Origin: a virus
DNA length: 42,378 nucleotides
Reading direction: 5' to 3' (one strand)
Virus record (IMG/VR): IMGVR_UViG_3300007276_000095
Span: 1-42,378 of that record
Below, piece after piece: positions 6,667 to 16,406 of the stretch. The notes under the pieces are model-generated. The model worked only from the letters and a program-made list of their open reading frames with translations. It was not told the origin of the DNA and searched no databases. The position numbers and the translations under genes are program-made. The stretch's first letter is position 1; each line of letters begins with the position of its first letter.

Positions 6667-6895
6667 AAAATATTTTAGCTATAGCAGCAGCAACGATACC
6701 GTATAAAATCCAGAGAGCTCTCACTAATACTTTTCTAGCAGAAGTGTTTCTATTCACTCTAGCTGTTACTCCGTTATCAGGATCTAAAAGTTGCTTCACT
6801 AGGTTATCTAGCTTCTCGTCCATTTTGTCGAGTTTCTTATCCATCTGATCCATTCTCTGTTGCATTAACGCTATTTCTTTATCAACCGTTGCCAT
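6656..6895 (-). CDS. Coiled-coil protein with C-terminal membrane helix (XhlA-like topology)
   Basis: This 79-residue protein starts with a regular heptad coiled coil (MQQRMDQMDKKLDKMDEKLD). It ends with a hydrophobic helix (about residues 57-76, VRALWILYGIVAAAIAKIFF). A coiled coil followed by a C-terminal anchor is the layout of the haemolysin XhlA-like holin accessory proteins. It is the first of three overlapping small membrane-protein genes just downstream of the giant virion protein. A lysis role is inferred from topology and context; a membrane-anchored virion assembly factor is the alternative. Confidence 0.65.
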   Translation of the reverse strand: MATVDKEIALMQQRMDQMDKKLDKMDEKLDNLVKQLLDPDNGVTARVNRNTSARKVLVRALWILYGIVAAAIAKIFFGS

Positions 6896-6916
6896 TTCTT
6901 TATTATTATTACACGT

Positions 6917-9900
6917 TTAGTCATGCATATAACAGTACTTCTTACCTGACTGAGCCGACTTTTTACACTGAAGGCCTCTAGAAGTATATGCTTGACATTG
7001 ATTAGCTTCTTTTTCTTTTGCTTTTTTTTCTTTTTTCTCTTTCTTTTTTTCTTCTTTTACTTTATCTTTCGCCGCTTCAACCGCTTGTCTTCTTTCGTCT
7101 AAGAACACTGTATACTCATTATCTTTACCTTTGTTACGCACAACCTTTTCGCCAACGTTTAAATCCCAGGAGCTCCAACCTAACGCTAAAAATAACCTCT
7201 GTAGATTAGTATTATCTTGATTCATAGCTTCACGCAGGTTATCCATTTTACGTATAGCCCTAGCCATCGGGATGTTTGTAGTTGCCTCAACAACGTTACC
7301 TATAGCCGTCCAAGCAGGATTGTTATAATCCAGCATAGACATGCTATCCATAGCGTCTTTATTAAACTTCCTAGTAAGCATGGCGCTGTAAAGTTTTCTA
7401 GCTTTAGAACCTATCGGCGGAGACACGTTTAAAGCTTCAACAACTACTTGACCGTAATCTGCTCTAAAACCTTTTTCTTCTTGCTCTATGTATTCCATTA
7501 TAGTATTCTTAATAGTAGCTAAAGCAGCTCCATATATACCAGAGCCTCTTAGTAAAGAATCAAGCATACTGTTTAATATTCTTTGCTCTTTAATCTCTTC
7601 TTTGTCATCATCACTTTCAAAGGCCATTGCAAACAACGCGTTTTGCAAAGCGGCAAATATAAAGTTTTGCACAGCGCCGTAATAAAGTATCCTAGACACA
7701 TTACTTCTCCAGTCACCTCTACGGTTTATTAAATCGCCAGCTGCCTTCTTTATTAAACGATTATACTGCATCGGTGTATTAGCAAACGCAAGTATTATAC
7801 GGCCTAAGTTTGAAGCTTGCTGCTGTGATATACGGTCAGGTCTAGCGGACTGTTGTGTTTCTTCAGCTATTTCTCTAAAATCAAGCATAGCTTGTGACTC
7901 AGCGTCAGCTTGACTCATGCCTTGCTTTAAGTATTTGTTAATTCTATTTCTATAAAATGTAGCGCCACCAGAAGCGATAGCAAAACTATCCGCAACCTGC
8001 GTTGGAGTAAAACCTATTTTAAGCAGGTACCTAAGAGCCGCCATAGCTTTGTTTTTAGCTCCAGCTACAGCGCTAGCGAGCTCAGCTTCATTTACGTTAG
8101 TCGCCAAACCAGCTCTTCTGTTTTTCAAGAAGTCTGAATTAAACAAAAAAGAAAAGTCAGACCAATATTGTTTTTGGTTAGCAAAAGCTTTACCAGCTGC
8201 AAATATGTTGTTGTCTTCAAAGTTAATAAAGTTAACCGTAGATAATGTTTGCAGCACGGCAGATCTAGCGTTAAAGAACATAATAGCGCCAACAGAGCTG
8301 TTAATCCAATTATTCCACTGATTCTCAAACTTAGTTCTACCTTTAGGTCTATTTCTACCAGTCTCCATACGGTATAATATATCTTCTAAAGAAGATCTAA
8401 AGTCACTACCGTATATAGCCTCTATTTTGTTTAAGTTTTTTTCTGAAAATATTATGTCTTTATTTTCTAACCACTCTTGCAAAAACTGAGCTCTTGAAAC
8501 TTTATCTACTAGCTCTTGTAAGTCCATAGCTATATTACCAGTATCCCAGCCGTCAGTAGGCTCTACATATCCAGATTGTTGTTTTGTTATAGCGCTAATT
8601 CTATCAGCGTAAGCTCTCAGCGAAGGATCGTTTTTAACTAAGTTGATTAGTTGTTGTTTAGAGCTTTCAGCTAAACCAGGTATTTCATAGCCAGCTTTAG
8701 CGTAGAGATAAACTCTTATAGCAGCATCAAAAGTAAATCCTTTTACATCCGTTAACTTACCTAACTTCTTTTTAACATCTTTAAACTCTTTGTTTAAGGC
8801 TTTATACTGATCTCTAATACCTTGTTTCATTTGGCTCATCTCACGATCAGCTTTAGCGAAAGGCTTAACTAAATACTCTTCAAAGAATTTTATATCAGCA
8901 TTACCCTGCTCGCCCTTGCCAACAAAATACCGTAATAACCCCGTGAAATCTTCTGCAGAAGGTGGTACAAATAGTGTAAAGCCACCTTTGTTTTTTCCTC
9001 GCTTTCTAGCCTCAACCCTAGAAAATGTTTTTACAGCATCAACACCTTTAGTTCTTTCGAGCATGTTGTTAAACTCAGTGTCAACGTCTTTGCTAAACCT
9101 AACTTGAACAGACTTACCCTTAATGTCTAGTTGGTTAAACACATGTTGTACAGCTTCAACGTTTTGCATAGCGTCATCTACAAAGTACATATCATTGTAT
9201 CCTTCGGCGTACTTATTAAGCATCCAAGCAGCCTTGGCATCACCCGTGCTATTTCCTAAGCCAGTAATATTTTCTAAAGGTATATCTACACCTTGATCTT
9301 TTAAAAACTGATATATTGGACCGGCGGAAGCAGCAGGTCTAGCGGTTAATACATACACATTATCTGACCCATACTTTTTAATTTGATTCTTCATCTTTTG
9401 TAAAAGAGGACCAGGTGTTCCATCTACTACTTTATTAAACTCTGAAAAATCATACTCAGCACCTTGAGCAAGTAAGTCCGCCCCACGTAAAGCAAAGTCT
9501 TCAGCGTTGATTCTATCTTTTATATAGCCTTTCGTGAAGTCGTCCATTTCTTTAACGAACTCGGCTGGTAGCGCTTCTCCTTGTTTTAAGTTGTCTGTGT
9601 TTATTTCCACAAAGCCTTTAGCAGAGTATGGAAAAAATGTTACCATCTCTTTAAATGCTTTTTTGTTTTTCTTAGCTGACTCTATACTGTTTCTAACGGT
9701 AGCATCGGTTAGTCTTCTTTCAGATCTATTCGCGTTTCTTTCTAACGCTGTTTCTAACGAAGACTCAATGAACACTATCTGAACATCGTAACCGGCGTCT
9801 TTAAACTCTCTAGCCATACTTTCAAACTGAACGCCAACGGCACCAGTGCCATCGATCACAACACCATCGCCTTGACCTCTTAGTTTTGAAGCTTTATTCT

Positions 9901-12900
9901 TAGCTGCAACTGCTGCTTGACCTCCAAGCTCTCTCCACTTTTCAGCTTGCTCTCTAGTAAACTCATTCATATCTTTTGGTAAACCATTGTTTTTGGTTAA
10001 CCAGTCTAAAGCTATATCTTGATTTACGTATTTAAAGCCTTGCTTTCTTAAACCTAACTGATTTATAACAGTAGTTTTACCGGCGCCAGCGTTACCAGCT
10101 ATTAGTATAGCTTTTCTTTTTGGTTGAGGCTTACCACTTGGATTAGGCATTGTTAATCTAATACCAGATTTAGTAAAGGCTAATGTGTCGTCAAAGTCGA
10201 ACGTAGACATACCTCTTGGTTCAGCATCTCTACTCATAGCTTGAAAAGCTTGATCGGCCTTTTCTAATCTAGTCTCGCTAGTTGTTTTTACTTTGACAGG
10301 GTATCTACTTATATATTCGTTAAGCTTTTTGTTGGCTTGCTCTTGTGTTATTTGCCCAGAAAATATTTGAAATAATAAATCTTGCTGCATTGAAACAACG
10401 TTAGCGTTGCTATATAAAGAACTGTTTATTCCAACGTTATATTCTTGAGCAATTGTATTTCCATTAGCTAACACTATAAAGTTAGGGTTTATACCTCCAG
10501 CGTTGTTATTGACGTTAGGATTAAAATATCTAATCCAAGCAGGAACTTCACCGGTAAACACTTTAAACTGCCACTCTTTAGGTATTTGCGAAACGTAATT
10601 AAACTCTCCAAGCTTTTTAAGTAAGTTGTCGTATATCTTTGGAAGACCACCTTGCATGTAAGCTTTCATAGCGTTATCAATATACTGATCAACAACACCC
10701 ATCTTTGAAAGTGTAAATAAAATCTTGCCAAACTCTGTTGCTGGCTGCGTGTGCTCTTCTACGTTTTCTAAACCTAACGTATTATGAAAACCATATCTAG
10801 CACCTGTTCTCATGAAGTGCCCTTGGTTTACAGCTGAAGACTCTAGTAGTGCTCCAACAAAAGCTACGTTAGAAGACTCTTTCATTAAATCTTGCAGTAT
10901 AGACCAAACTTCCTTAAAACCTTGATCAGACTGATCTAACAGATCTTGATTGTTGCTAAACCACTCTTGAGCTTGCGCGTTTGTAAACTTACCATACTTA
11001 ACAGAAACTTTAGCCATAGCCGCAACGTTGCTAGACTCTGGAGCAAATTCAACTCCCTCCATAACAGCTTCAAATTGAGCTTTATTTGCAAACGCGTATT
11101 TAGGGCTAGCTGGCATTAAACTTAATTCGTAAGCTTTAAAGTTAGGGTTGTTATTTCTTACTTTTTTACCGTCTAGTAAAGTATATTCTTTTAATTTTTT
11201 CTTTGTCTTTTCTAACGTTACATTACCTTCAGTATCTACGTATAGCTGTCTACCGTTTTTGTCGTTTGTATATTCGTTTCCGTTTTCGTCAACGTTTATA
11301 TTTTTAGCGCCAGCCGCGTATAAGTTGCCACCGGTAAAAAACGATCTAGGTAATTCTTTAGCAGCAACCGTTGCTAACCAGTTTATGTAAGCGCCTCTAT
11401 CCTTACCGCTTATATCTAAAAGCGTAGCACCCATGCCTGTTATTATCTTAGGCCATGTTGGATCCATGTACGTTATAGCATCAGATACGTCTTTTGAAAA
11501 CAACACATCTGACATACCGTCTGCTATTTGAGCAGCAGAAGGATCAATAGTTCTAAGGGCTTGATTTGTGATTATCTTACCCATTAAGTTTGCCATAGCT
11601 AGCGCTCTAGCCGATGTGTTTCTATCTGTTCGATCAGCGACTCCTTCAACAATACCAAACACCTCTAGAAAGTCAGAGTCTAGTATATTTGTTTTTTTAA
11701 CCTGAGTTTTTAATCCGGCTTTAGTTTTAGCTCTTGAAGATCTTTTATTGTAAAAAGCATCCAATAAAGTTTTAGGCACGCCTGTAGCCTTACCTTCAGA
11801 GTCAAAGCCTTGTGGTAGCATGTCTATTAGCAAGCCTACGTTTCTTCTAACAAACATCTGCATGCTAGCTAACTCACTTTTAGAGAGGTTAGCAAGGTTT
11901 TTTAATTTTTTAACAGGTATGCCAGTTAAATTAGAAACTGTCTGCAAAGCGGCGTTAGGCACTTTTTTAAAATTAAGCATAACTTTAGGATCTATCCCAG
12001 CCGCCTCAATCTCTGCTAAAACTTCAGCTTGAATACCAAGTCTTTCAGCTACATTTATTAATTTAACTTTTCTTTCAGGCGCTTTAATCTCTGCTGTTTC
12101 TTCGGCTGCAACACCTCTAGCTTCAGTGACGTCATCTTCAAATTGCTCTTTTAATATTCTATTAGCAGACTCAATAGCTCTTGAAGGTAAATACTTATTT
12201 ATATAAGCGGCTAAAGGTACTCCTGAATTAGGATCGTAATCCCTTATCAAGTCGTATATACCTCTTTGACCTATTTCTATTTCGCTAATCATCATCTCTA
12301 AATCAAAGCCAGGTACTTCTCTATACTTGTTTGCTATTCTAGTTGTTATAGGTTTGAACAGTTGGAATATTTCAAACGCTCCGTCAACACCGCTAGTTTC
12401 ATAAAGATTTTGAACAGCATCAGACGCATCTTTTGATTCTGCCTCAAACTGCTCGGCGTTTTCTTCGCCGTCTTCTTCAGACATCATATCTCTAAACACT
12501 TGATCTATCTCTGCTATTTCTCCAGAAACTTTAAAACCGTCAACAGCTCCTATTCGCATAGCTTCGTTTAAAGTTCCGCTCTGTATACCTCTACTATAAT
12601 CTTCTAAAAAATTATAGACGTCCATAGGATTTTTAAACTTATAAGGTATACCAAGGTTCTTAAAAACTCTAGAAAACATTGCGCCAATTTTTTCAAATGT
12701 AGTTCTGTTATACTTCATTTGACCAGTAGCTATTGCATCAGCGACCAACGTTAATACCTCTTCAGCTTGTTTAGCGCTAGTAAGAGGTACTTGCCCCGCG
12801 GCGTTTGGATCTCTATACGCGTTAAGTCTATTTATAAACCTAGCATTATTTTTGGTGATAAACGGCTGAATATCTCCAAGCATGTTTAACAAAGAGTTTC

Positions 12901-15900
12901 CTAGAGCGTAGGCTGTGGTTGGATTATTTTGCAACGTTGTTCTTAGTACACCGTGCAAAAACTCGTGAGCCGCTACATTCACGCCTTCGTTAGTAGTTTT
13001 TTTCATAGCGTTAACGTATATGGTTTTACTACCATCTTTGTTTACTTTTATACTACCGAAAGATCCGTCCGCTTCTTGCCCAAATATTTGAACAAGAGTT
13101 CCGTTTGTAACTTCTACAACATTCATGTTTTCACCAAACATACTTTCTGCAAGATCTTTAACGTTTGCTATTGTAGTTTTAGATTGTTCTTTAGCTTGCT
13201 GCTTTATTATAGGCTTTAGTATTTCTTGTCTTTTAGTTTCAAGCTCTTGTATCTTTTCATCTATTTTTTTAGCGGTGTTTGTTTTTTCTTCAGCGCTAAT
13301 CATGGAAGATTCTTTAGCGTCAGCCTTATCATCTTCTAGTTGTTGTATTTTATCTTCTATAGATTCAACTTCATTTCTAGAATCAGAGTCTAAAGCTTCT
13401 ATAGCTTTGATCTCGTTGGCGGTTTTAATATCTGTAAAAGTAATTCTAGTGTTTTCATACTGAAGAGCGTCTGCGTTACCATCTTGCTCCATCATTGCTG
13501 AATACAGTGATAAAGCGCCTTTACCGTCATTCTTTATATACACCAATGGGTTTTCACCATTTGCTCTTCTTCTGTTGTACTCTTCTTGTAACTCTTGAAC
13601 CGTAGAGAAGTTTTCGCCGTCCATTCGATAAACTTTATTGTGTTTACCTTTTATGATCTTAGAGACCGTCCCTGGAGCCGAGAACATTACCTGCATAACA
13701 CCCATGGTTAAACCAGTTTCTTTCAAGAATTGAGAATCTAATCCTTCAAATAAGTCGTTGCCTTCAACTAGGTTTTGCAAAGGAAGGTTTATAATTTCTT
13801 CAGCCATCTCTCCAAACATGCCGTCAAACCCAACTTTATTTCCTATACTATTCATAAACTGACCGGTACCAGTCAATCCTTTCTTATTAAAGTATCTAGA
13901 CACTATAGTTCTTCGCAGCCACTCAGGATCGTTCAGCACATCATTTTTGATAAATTTTCCTAGCTTTGGAAATCCAGCGCCTAGTCTTTCTGTAAAATAT
14001 TCTAAAAAGTTAACGCCAAAAGCTTTAGCGAAAGCTTTATCAAAAGCCTCAACATCATAGTCACCGTTTTTATCAAGTGCATAGCCACCGTTGATTGAAA
14101 GTTGACTCATTATATCGTCGCCATCGCTAGTAATCATTAGCTTTGCTTGCGGTGTCATTCTCTCAAGAGTAGAGTCTAGATAGTTAGTAGGTATAACAGC
14201 CGACTGAGCACCGGCGGCCAGCACAACTGAAATACCGTCTATTATGTTTCCTTTGATAGTTCTTTTACTAACGTCTTCAATCAAGCCATCGTATATGCCT
14301 TCTTTTAACGTTCTTTCCAACTTATCTTTTACTACTTTTTTAGCACCAGTAAAAACGCCTCTAGTAAGATATATTTCAGCTACCCAAGGAAACATTTCAG
14401 CTAACATTTTACCAGAGTTATACGCTGTCTCACCTTTCGTAAGTTCATTAAACTTATTATCAGAAAGTTGCTTTGTTGCTAGCGAGCTCAATACAATCTG
14501 CTCAGCAGGACTTAGCTCTTCCCCGCTCTCTTTCTTTTTAAATAAACTATAAGCCTGTAAGGCGTCAAAAGTACTAGCAACACCCCCAACAATAGGTATA
14601 TAGTCAAGACCAGACTCTAATCCTAGCGCTCCTTGAAAAAACTTTGCAAAACCACTTTCCGCTAGCTTTTCAGGTCTTTGCAAAGCAACTTCTAGCTTGT
14701 CTTTCGCCATCTTGAGGTTGTTGTATTCAGAAGCCGCTTGCTCATACTGCTCCTTGGTGTACACTCCGTAGCTAGCTATATTAATCATGCCCGCCATGTC
14801 TACATTGTAAGAATCTACAATTGGTGTAACTCTTTCAAGCTCTTTGTCTATAGCTTCTAAAAGATCTTTAGAAACTTCATCTATGCCAAACCTTGTCATG
14901 TCACCACTAATATCGAAAGTCATGTCATTCCAAAACTTATGGTAGTACTCTGTTTTTCTATTTAGTATTTCTGTTTCATCTGTCATACCAGCTTGTTTCA
15001 AACCTATTTCTATGTTTGTCCAAGCATTATCTAGCATTAATCTTTTCGTGTCATTAGTAGCTGTGTCCCAGCCGTTTAATCTAAATTGCTTAGTTAGATC
15101 GTCATATTTTTCTCTACCAATTAAATCTGTTGGAGGTATGTAGTTTTGAAAAAACTCTATTTGCTTTCTTTGAAACTCTTTTTCGTTAGCAGAAACGTAG
15201 TCGTCATATCTAGCTCCAATATATTTGTTTAATTCTTGGTTAGCTTGCTCGCTGTATAGTCCACCTATCTCCTGCTGTTTAGCATTAACTTCAGCGGTAA
15301 ACATCTGTTGAACTTGCTCTTGGCTCATGTCGGCAAACTCTCCGTCTTGTTGTCTTTGTTGAAAAGATTGAAGAAGCGTCTCTTGAAAAGCGTCAAGTTC
15401 TATTTGCATTTCTTTTACATACTTTTGCTGTATGCCATTGTTTATAGCATCTATGTCTTTTTGGTACTGCTCTTTAAACCTGTCGTTAAATTCTATATTA
15501 TAGCTAGCCGCCCAGTCTTCGTACGCTTCGTTTTGATTTTTTTGTTTTCTATTTAAAAACTTTTCAGCGTCCATGTCAGACTCTTCCACAAAAAACTCTA
15601 CGCCATCTATTGATGTTCCGCTAGTTCTTTCTTGAAGCAAGCTCCAGTCTGACTTGTGGTTAGCGTACATGTTGTTAACTGTAGATAAAGCAAGGTCAAA
15701 GTCGTTGATAAAAGCTTGAGGGTCTTTTTCTATGGCTTCTTTTTCTTCCTCAGTCAACAACCTACCATCAGAAAGTTTTTTTGCTTGCTCTTGCAAATTA
15801 ACTTTATACAAGTTTGCTTCAAATACGTTAATGTCCTCTTCTATAACAGCGCTTTCGCTGTCGGTATAACTGTAAACTATTTCGTCTTCTCCAGCAGGAT

Positions 15901-16390
15901 TATAGATAGTTTTTCTGTTTATGTTTTTAAAAGTAGTATTATCACCTACCTCTTCGTCTACGATTTCTTCACCATCAAACTCTTGCTCTACTATAGAGCT
16001 TTTTTCAATAACTGGCTTCTCGTCTGCTAATTCATCTTTTTCTTTATATACTTCTAAAAGATCTTGCTTCTGCTCCTCATGCTGTAAAAGATTAGACATG
16101 TCTGTTGATACGTTAGATATGCTAGTCTGATCTTGAGCTTGAGGTTCTAAAAGTTCGTAAGGTTTAAACTCATGATTTGCTTTTGTTAAACCTGGTAACT
16201 CCAACGAAGTATTTACCGAGGTGGATGCCGTACTTCCTGTGCTCACACTCGCATCCGGTGTTTGTGAGCTGTTCGACTTTCCCAGGCCCATCTCTTCAAT
16301 GTAATCTTCAACTTCCATTTCAGACTGCTTAGCAAAGTCTAGTACTTCTTTTTCTGAAAGTTCTTTGCCTCCTTGCGTTATATAAGACAT
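6917..16390 (-). CDS. Giant polyvalent internal virion protein (HExxH, sigma-like, HAD/kinase, membrane and zinc modules)
   Basis: This 3157-residue protein is probably packaged and injected. Modules in order are: an acidic Gln/Glu-rich N-terminal third with amphipathic segments (about 590-620 and 700-760); a HExxH metallopeptidase-like motif HEFLH (1142-1146); a segment like sigma-70 region 2 (DYDPNSGVPLAAYINKYL, 1384-1401); a HAD phosphatase motif I DFDDTL (2065-2070); a P-loop kinase GNAGAGKT (2099-2106) with VVIDGTG and an Arg-rich lid; and later HAD motifs VLTARP (Thr2349), Lys2386 and VDDAMQN (Asp2405). Then come a phage polyvalent-protein C-terminal region with a hydrophobic stretch near 2900-2925, a Lys/Glu tract, and a terminal C-x9-C-x10-C-x2-H module (3132-3156). 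It follows two internal virion protein genes. Motifs are read directly; packaging, injection and enzyme activities are inferred. Confidence 0.85.
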   Translation of the reverse strand: MSYITQGGKELSEKEVLDFAKQSEMEVEDYIEEMGLGKSNSSQTPDASVSTGSTASTSVNTSLELPGLTKANHEFKPYELLEPQAQDQTSISNVSTDMSNLLQHEEQKQDLLEVYKEKDELADEKPVIEKSSIVEQEFDGEEIVDEEVGDNTTFKNINRKTIYNPAGEDEIVYSYTDSESAVIEEDINVFEANLYKVNLQEQAKKLSDGRLLTEEEKEAIEKDPQAFINDFDLALSTVNNMYANHKSDWSLLQERTSGTSIDGVEFFVEESDMDAEKFLNRKQKNQNEAYEDWAASYNIEFNDRFKEQYQKDIDAINNGIQQKYVKEMQIELDAFQETLLQSFQQRQQDGEFADMSQEQVQQMFTAEVNAKQQEIGGLYSEQANQELNKYIGARYDDYVSANEKEFQRKQIEFFQNYIPPTDLIGREKYDDLTKQFRLNGWDTATNDTKRLMLDNAWTNIEIGLKQAGMTDETEILNRKTEYYHKFWNDMTFDISGDMTRFGIDEVSKDLLEAIDKELERVTPIVDSYNVDMAGMINIASYGVYTKEQYEQAASEYNNLKMAKDKLEVALQRPEKLAESGFAKFFQGALGLESGLDYIPIVGGVASTFDALQAYSLFKKKESGEELSPAEQIVLSSLATKQLSDNKFNELTKGETAYNSGKMLAEMFPWVAEIYLTRGVFTGAKKVVKDKLERTLKEGIYDGLIEDVSKRTIKGNIIDGISVVLAAGAQSAVIPTNYLDSTLERMTPQAKLMITSDGDDIMSQLSINGGYALDKNGDYDVEAFDKAFAKAFGVNFLEYFTERLGAGFPKLGKFIKNDVLNDPEWLRRTIVSRYFNKKGLTGTGQFMNSIGNKVGFDGMFGEMAEEIINLPLQNLVEGNDLFEGLDSQFLKETGLTMGVMQVMFSAPGTVSKIIKGKHNKVYRMDGENFSTVQELQEEYNRRRANGENPLVYIKNDGKGALSLYSAMMEQDGNADALQYENTRITFTDIKTANEIKAIEALDSDSRNEVESIEDKIQQLEDDKADAKESSMISAEEKTNTAKKIDEKIQELETKRQEILKPIIKQQAKEQSKTTIANVKDLAESMFGENMNVVEVTNGTLVQIFGQEADGSFGSIKVNKDGSKTIYVNAMKKTTNEGVNVAAHEFLHGVLRTTLQNNPTTAYALGNSLLNMLGDIQPFITKNNARFINRLNAYRDPNAAGQVPLTSAKQAEEVLTLVADAIATGQMKYNRTTFEKIGAMFSRVFKNLGIPYKFKNPMDVYNFLEDYSRGIQSGTLNEAMRIGAVDGFKVSGEIAEIDQVFRDMMSEEDGEENAEQFEAESKDASDAVQNLYETSGVDGAFEIFQLFKPITTRIANKYREVPGFDLEMMISEIEIGQRGIYDLIRDYDPNSGVPLAAYINKYLPSRAIESANRILKEQFEDDVTEARGVAAEETAEIKAPERKVKLINVAERLGIQAEVLAEIEAAGIDPKVMLNFKKVPNAALQTVSNLTGIPVKKLKNLANLSKSELASMQMFVRRNVGLLIDMLPQGFDSEGKATGVPKTLLDAFYNKRSSRAKTKAGLKTQVKKTNILDSDFLEVFGIVEGVADRTDRNTSARALAMANLMGKIITNQALRTIDPSAAQIADGMSDVLFSKDVSDAITYMDPTWPKIITGMGATLLDISGKDRGAYINWLATVAAKELPRSFFTGGNLYAAGAKNINVDENGNEYTNDKNGRQLYVDTEGNVTLEKTKKKLKEYTLLDGKKVRNNNPNFKAYELSLMPASPKYAFANKAQFEAVMEGVEFAPESSNVAAMAKVSVKYGKFTNAQAQEWFSNNQDLLDQSDQGFKEVWSILQDLMKESSNVAFVGALLESSAVNQGHFMRTGARYGFHNTLGLENVEEHTQPATEFGKILFTLSKMGVVDQYIDNAMKAYMQGGLPKIYDNLLKKLGEFNYVSQIPKEWQFKVFTGEVPAWIRYFNPNVNNNAGGINPNFIVLANGNTIAQEYNVGINSSLYSNANVVSMQQDLLFQIFSGQITQEQANKKLNEYISRYPVKVKTTSETRLEKADQAFQAMSRDAEPRGMSTFDFDDTLAFTKSGIRLTMPNPSGKPQPKRKAILIAGNAGAGKTTVINQLGLRKQGFKYVNQDIALDWLTKNNGLPKDMNEFTREQAEKWRELGGQAAVAAKNKASKLRGQGDGVVIDGTGAVGVQFESMAREFKDAGYDVQIVFIESSLETALERNANRSERRLTDATVRNSIESAKKNKKAFKEMVTFFPYSAKGFVEINTDNLKQGEALPAEFVKEMDDFTKGYIKDRINAEDFALRGADLLAQGAEYDFSEFNKVVDGTPGPLLQKMKNQIKKYGSDNVYVLTARPAASAGPIYQFLKDQGVDIPLENITGLGNSTGDAKAAWMLNKYAEGYNDMYFVDDAMQNVEAVQHVFNQLDIKGKSVQVRFSKDVDTEFNNMLERTKGVDAVKTFSRVEARKRGKNKGGFTLFVPPSAEDFTGLLRYFVGKGEQGNADIKFFEEYLVKPFAKADREMSQMKQGIRDQYKALNKEFKDVKKKLGKLTDVKGFTFDAAIRVYLYAKAGYEIPGLAESSKQQLINLVKNDPSLRAYADRISAITKQQSGYVEPTDGWDTGNIAMDLQELVDKVSRAQFLQEWLENKDIIFSEKNLNKIEAIYGSDFRSSLEDILYRMETGRNRPKGRTKFENQWNNWINSSVGAIMFFNARSAVLQTLSTVNFINFEDNNIFAAGKAFANQKQYWSDFSFLFNSDFLKNRRAGLATNVNEAELASAVAGAKNKAMAALRYLLKIGFTPTQVADSFAIASGGATFYRNRINKYLKQGMSQADAESQAMLDFREIAEETQQSARPDRISQQQASNLGRIILAFANTPMQYNRLIKKAAGDLINRRGDWRSNVSRILYYGAVQNFIFAALQNALFAMAFESDDDKEEIKEQRILNSMLDSLLRGSGIYGAALATIKNTIMEYIEQEEKGFRADYGQVVVEALNVSPPIGSKARKLYSAMLTRKFNKDAMDSMSMLDYNNPAWTAIGNVVEATTNIPMARAIRKMDNLREAMNQDNTNLQRLFLALGWSSWDLNVGEKVVRNKGKDNEYTVFLDERRQAVEAAKDKVKEEKKKEKKEKKAKEKEANQCQAYTSRGLQCKKSAQSGKKYCYMHD

Positions 16391-16406
16391 ATATATATAT
16401 TATTTA

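Noticed and set aside
6917-16390. Long ORFs on the plus strand opposite the giant, muzzle and portal genes (for example 13125-13463, 14244-14552, 25933-26208)
   Set aside because: They are rich in Leu/Ser/Phe low-complexity sequence, mirror the opposite-strand codons and have no independent context; they are antisense shadows.
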